Below are positions 61,797-64,000 of a stretch of 64,000 nt of DNA, piece after piece. The translations under genes and the position numbers were made by a program. Below the pieces are notes generated by a model that saw nothing but the letters and a program-made list of their open reading frames with translations, searched no databases and was not told where the DNA came from. The DNA is taken from positions 1 to 64,000 of the forward strand of contig JAAZYX010000026.1 of NCBI GenBank assembly GCA_014239435.1, in the 5' to 3' direction. The DNA is from Fidelibacterota bacterium (GTDB lineage Bacteria; Fidelibacterota; Marinisomatia; Marinisomatales; TCS55). Within the stretch, counting starts at the first letter, position 1, and each line of letters starts with the position of its first letter.

Positions 61797-63353
61797 CTAT
61801 CCAATGATCGAAGGTGTTATAAAGATCAACAGTTCGCGCTGCGAGTCTGTTTTGGTTTTCATAGTAAAAAAATACTTCAATAACGGTATGTTGCCCATGA
61901 AAGGCACTTTGCCGATCGAATCGCTGAAATCATCGATGATCAGACCCCCGATCAACAGGGTTTCCTTGTCTTTGATCAGCACATTTGTATTTGCCGAGCG
62001 TGTACTGACCACGGGGCGATCCTTATCTGGCCCGACAAAATTAATAATTGCCGAAACCTGGGTAGAGATATCCATTCTTATTTCATTCTCTGCACTGACA
62101 GTCGGTACTACCGTCAAACTGATATTTACGTTGACATTTTCAAATGTATAGGGATTCGTTCCGAAAACGCTTCCTTCTCCCTGCGGTACCAGTACCGGTA
62201 AGGTTGTTCCAATATCAACTTTTGCCTCATGATTGTCAAATGTGGTCACCTGCGGCTCCTGCAGCAGTTTTGTATAGTTATCACTTTCCAGCGCATCAAT
62301 CACTATCTGGTATAGAGGCAGATCCAATTTTGCCATTGCAAACGATTCCCAGCTGCCTAAGCCAAGCTCAGTTAAGGAGGTATCCGATACAGATGCAGGG
62401 CCTGACATCTGCGCTCTGGTGGTCCAATCTATGCCCAGTCTTTCATCCGACTGCAGGCTTGTTTCAATGAATTTTACTGCAATATTGATCTGTTTTGGTT
62501 TTACGTCTATCAGGGCAACCAATTCTTTGATCAATGCAATCTTTTCTGGCGTATCGGTAATAATGATCTTATTCGAGTTTTTTCCCAGATTCAGGGGCTT
62601 CATCAGGCCCCGCTCCGAAAGCCTGTCGGCAAAACTTTCAACAGCAATTTGAGAGGTGATATAATTCAGATGAATGATATCCGTTTTCAGACCGATCGTT
62701 GAGTTGATCAGCATTTCTGTATCTGAAATAATGATAAAATTATCAACCACAACGGAAGTCATACTGTTGGACTCTAAAATGGAATAAAACAGGTTCTTAA
62801 GCGAAATGCCCTGCGCATTCATGGTGATGGTATTGCTGCTGCTGCTGTTGTTCAGCAAATTCAGGCCGTAGCGGAATGATAATGTTTTGAACACATCAGA
62901 AATATTGACGGCATTGAAATTTACAGAAATAGTGGTATCCGGAATGACACTCTGCACTTCAGTGGCTGTCCGCTGTGCTGCCTGCTGCTGCACAGCATAC
63001 GATAATACCAGTGTAGAGTCTGAATGAAAGAAATTGATATTTGGCAATTTTCTGAAATAGTATTTAATGGTTCCTTTGCGTTTGGTTTCAGGCATATAGC
63101 TGATTCTATAAATGTTTTTGCTTGAGAAATCGGTATTGAATCTGTCATCGTATATATCCTCTTCGGTTGCATAGCGCACCAAAAATAGCGAATTATTGAT
63201 GTCGTAATCTGTCTTGATCTCATCTATATCGTTCAATGCTGTAGTGATGGTTACAGCAGAATCCGACTCCAAGACAGACGTCACCGGTATCTGGCTGCAC
63301 AGTAGGGCTAAATGAAAAAACAATACGGGTATCTTTTTGGATGTATATAACAT
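61797..63353 (-). CDS. Secretin (PilQ/GspD/MshL-like)
   Basis: A 518-residue outer-membrane secretin. Signal-like N-terminus (FFHLALLCSQ), an STN-like segment (ISVNFNAVNISDVFKTLSFRYGLNLL), N-domain repeats (NSNKIIITDTPEKIALIKEL) and the secretin channel with VPFMGNIPLLKYFF and LLIFITPSII at the C-terminus. It is shorter than PilQ and close to MshL in size. Forms the gated pore through which the pilus passes. Confidence 0.93.
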   Translation of the reverse strand: MLYTSKKIPVLFFHLALLCSQIPVTSVLESDSAVTITTALNDIDEIKTDYDINNSLFLVRYATEEDIYDDRFNTDFSSKNIYRISYMPETKRKGTIKYYFRKLPNINFFHSDSTLVLSYAVQQQAAQRTATEVQSVIPDTTISVNFNAVNISDVFKTLSFRYGLNLLNNSSSSNTITMNAQGISLKNLFYSILESNSMTSVVVDNFIIISDTEMLINSTIGLKTDIIHLNYITSQIAVESFADRLSERGLMKPLNLGKNSNKIIITDTPEKIALIKELVALIDVKPKQINIAVKFIETSLQSDERLGIDWTTRAQMSGPASVSDTSLTELGLGSWESFAMAKLDLPLYQIVIDALESDNYTKLLQEPQVTTFDNHEAKVDIGTTLPVLVPQGEGSVFGTNPYTFENVNVNISLTVVPTVSAENEIRMDISTQVSAIINFVGPDKDRPVVSTRSANTNVLIKDKETLLIGGLIIDDFSDSIGKVPFMGNIPLLKYFFTMKTKTDSQRELLIFITPSIIG

Positions 63354-63354
63354 T

Positions 63355-63774
63355 TTATTTCCTCTTAATTGTTATGGTTTTATCGTCCATTTCCAGAACA
63401 ACATGATCCTTATTTATTTTTTTGATCAAATAATTTCCTACATATTCATTTTCCATGTAAAAATTGCCATTGATCGTGGCAGCATAGCCGATGGGGCCGG
63501 CTATGATTTCATTCAGCATTGGCTCCACCAGAGTTATTTCAATCTCTTCAGTCTCTTGATTGAAGAAATTTTCCACCGTGCCGTCCTCCAGATCTATTGC
63601 GGTTAAAGCAGGCAGCTCGTTGCCGACAATGAATTTGGTAAGGTCCTGCATCTGATATAACGGCAATTCTTCATCGTCAGCAGCTAAACTAAAGTTTGAC
63701 ATCACATACCTGGCCCCGCTGATGATCGATATTATCAGCAAAACAACTAGCATTATTTTTTCGCGTGCCTGCAT
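63355..63774 (-). CDS. PilP-like pilus assembly protein
   Basis: A 139-residue protein with one N-terminal helix (IMLVVLLIISIISGARYVM) and a small beta domain resembling the C-terminal HR-like domain of PilP/GspC (TINGNFYMENEYVGNYLIKKINKDHVVLEMDDKTITIKR). It lies one base from the secretin gene, as expected for a PilP-type inner-membrane partner. Homology is distant, so this is inferred from position, topology and size. Confidence 0.7.
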   Translation of the reverse strand: MQAREKIMLVVLLIISIISGARYVMSNFSLAADDEELPLYQMQDLTKFIVGNELPALTAIDLEDGTVENFFNQETEEIEITLVEPMLNEIIAGPIGYAATINGNFYMENEYVGNYLIKKINKDHVVLEMDDKTITIKRK

Positions 63775-63776
63775 AA

Positions 63777-64000
63777 TCAGTACACCAACATTCCCATATT
63801 GGAATAATCAAACGACATTGAAATCAGATTATTCTCCAATCTGCCAATATAAATATTGTTGAGATAATCGTATTTATTGTTGTTGGCTATGTAGTCTATC
63901 AGCAGAACAGCATCCTTAAAATTGATTTCATCAAACCGGTACATCAGCTGCAAATAATGAACCTTATTTTTTTGAATATCCAGGATTGGCTTAACTTCCT
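63777..64000 (-). CDS. PilO/MshJ-like alignment protein (partial, N-terminus off window)
   Basis: The frame is open from the window edge to TGA at 63779-63777 (73 codons). The visible C-terminal part contains FDEINFKDAVLLIDYIANN and IYIGRLENNLISMSFDYSN, the two-layer ferredoxin-like fold pattern of PilO/GspM-type proteins. The stop codon is 2 bases before the next ATG. Confirms that the operon continues to the right of the window. Confidence 0.65.
   Translation of the reverse strand, partial: EVKPILDIQKNKVHYLQLMYRFDEINFKDAVLLIDYIANNNKYDYLNNIYIGRLENNLISMSFDYSNMGMLVY

Noticed and set aside
1-64000. CRISPR arrays, tRNA or rRNA genes, prophage
   Set aside because: No regularly spaced direct repeats with unique spacers, no cloverleaf-like sequence in the intergenic gaps, no ribosomal RNA signature and no phage structural genes were seen; a short tRNA could be missed without a computed scan.

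Overview
Organism. The window looks like a chromosomal segment from a Gram-negative member of the FCB superphylum (Fibrobacteres-Chlorobi-Bacteroidetes and relatives). A Marinimicrobia/SAR406-type lineage is my best guess, but this is inferred. The clues are two exported proteins with Por/T9SS-type C-terminal sorting domains (1683-2198 and 47835-50159), a TonB-dependent receptor, many Cys-type lipoproteins, sodium-coupled transporters of the SSS and SLC13 types, a proton-translocating transhydrogenase, and palindromic intergenic repeats of a kind common in FCB genomes. No rRNA, tRNA, CRISPR array, prophage or intact insertion sequence was seen. Most genes are packed with 4-base ATGA overlaps, so many neighbours are probably translationally coupled.

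Layout. 1-2.2 kb: a partial exported repeat protein and a T9SS-type cargo. 2.4-5.9 kb: dUTPase, DUF423 protein, MscS channel and a MORN-repeat lipoprotein. 6-10.6 kb: an exported isoaspartyl methyltransferase, transhydrogenase pntAA-pntAB-pntB and a class V aminotransferase. 10.7-13.7 kb: an ECF sigma/anti-sigma locus with two Spy-like proteins and a lipoprotein, closed by a strong terminator and carrying two near-identical candidate ECF promoters. 13.7-17.5 kb: a UvrD-type helicase fused to an Fe-S nuclease, flanked by a palindromic element and by a REP-like hairpin with a transposase (RAYT) remnant. 17.4-31.3 kb: an SLC12-type transporter, rmuC, acs, pepA, small envelope proteins, a thioesterase, an MFS transporter, an outer-membrane protein, NamZ muramidase and an SSS symporter with a probable AUU start. 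31.4-42 kb: SLC13 transporter, small membrane proteins, GFA protein, DEAD-box helicase, alanine racemase, an ABC exporter and DNA polymerase I. 42-47.6 kb: a TonB receptor under a TPP riboswitch, OPT transporter and adenosine deaminase. 47.6-53.7 kb: a PorZ-like propeller protein, an M50 protease, small exported or membrane proteins, repeats and a lysine-rich histone-like protein. 53.9-64 kb: a type IV pilus/type II-like assembly operon that runs off the window.

How it works together. Three modules stand out. (1) The ECF locus looks like a self-amplifying envelope-stress circuit. (2) The riboswitch-controlled receptor is very probably an outer-membrane importer of thiamine or a thiamine precursor. 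(3) The pilus operon encodes, in order of transcription, an inner-membrane alignment protein, a PilP-like protein, secretin, a receiver-like protein, assembly ATPase, platform protein and major pilin; then comes a perfect 30-bp palindromic terminator, then four minor pilins. Two of these are unusual: a 647-residue prepilin with Asp instead of Glu at position 5, and a pilin-like protein with a LamG adhesion-type domain. I regard this minor-pilin set as the most likely place for undescribed biology in the window.
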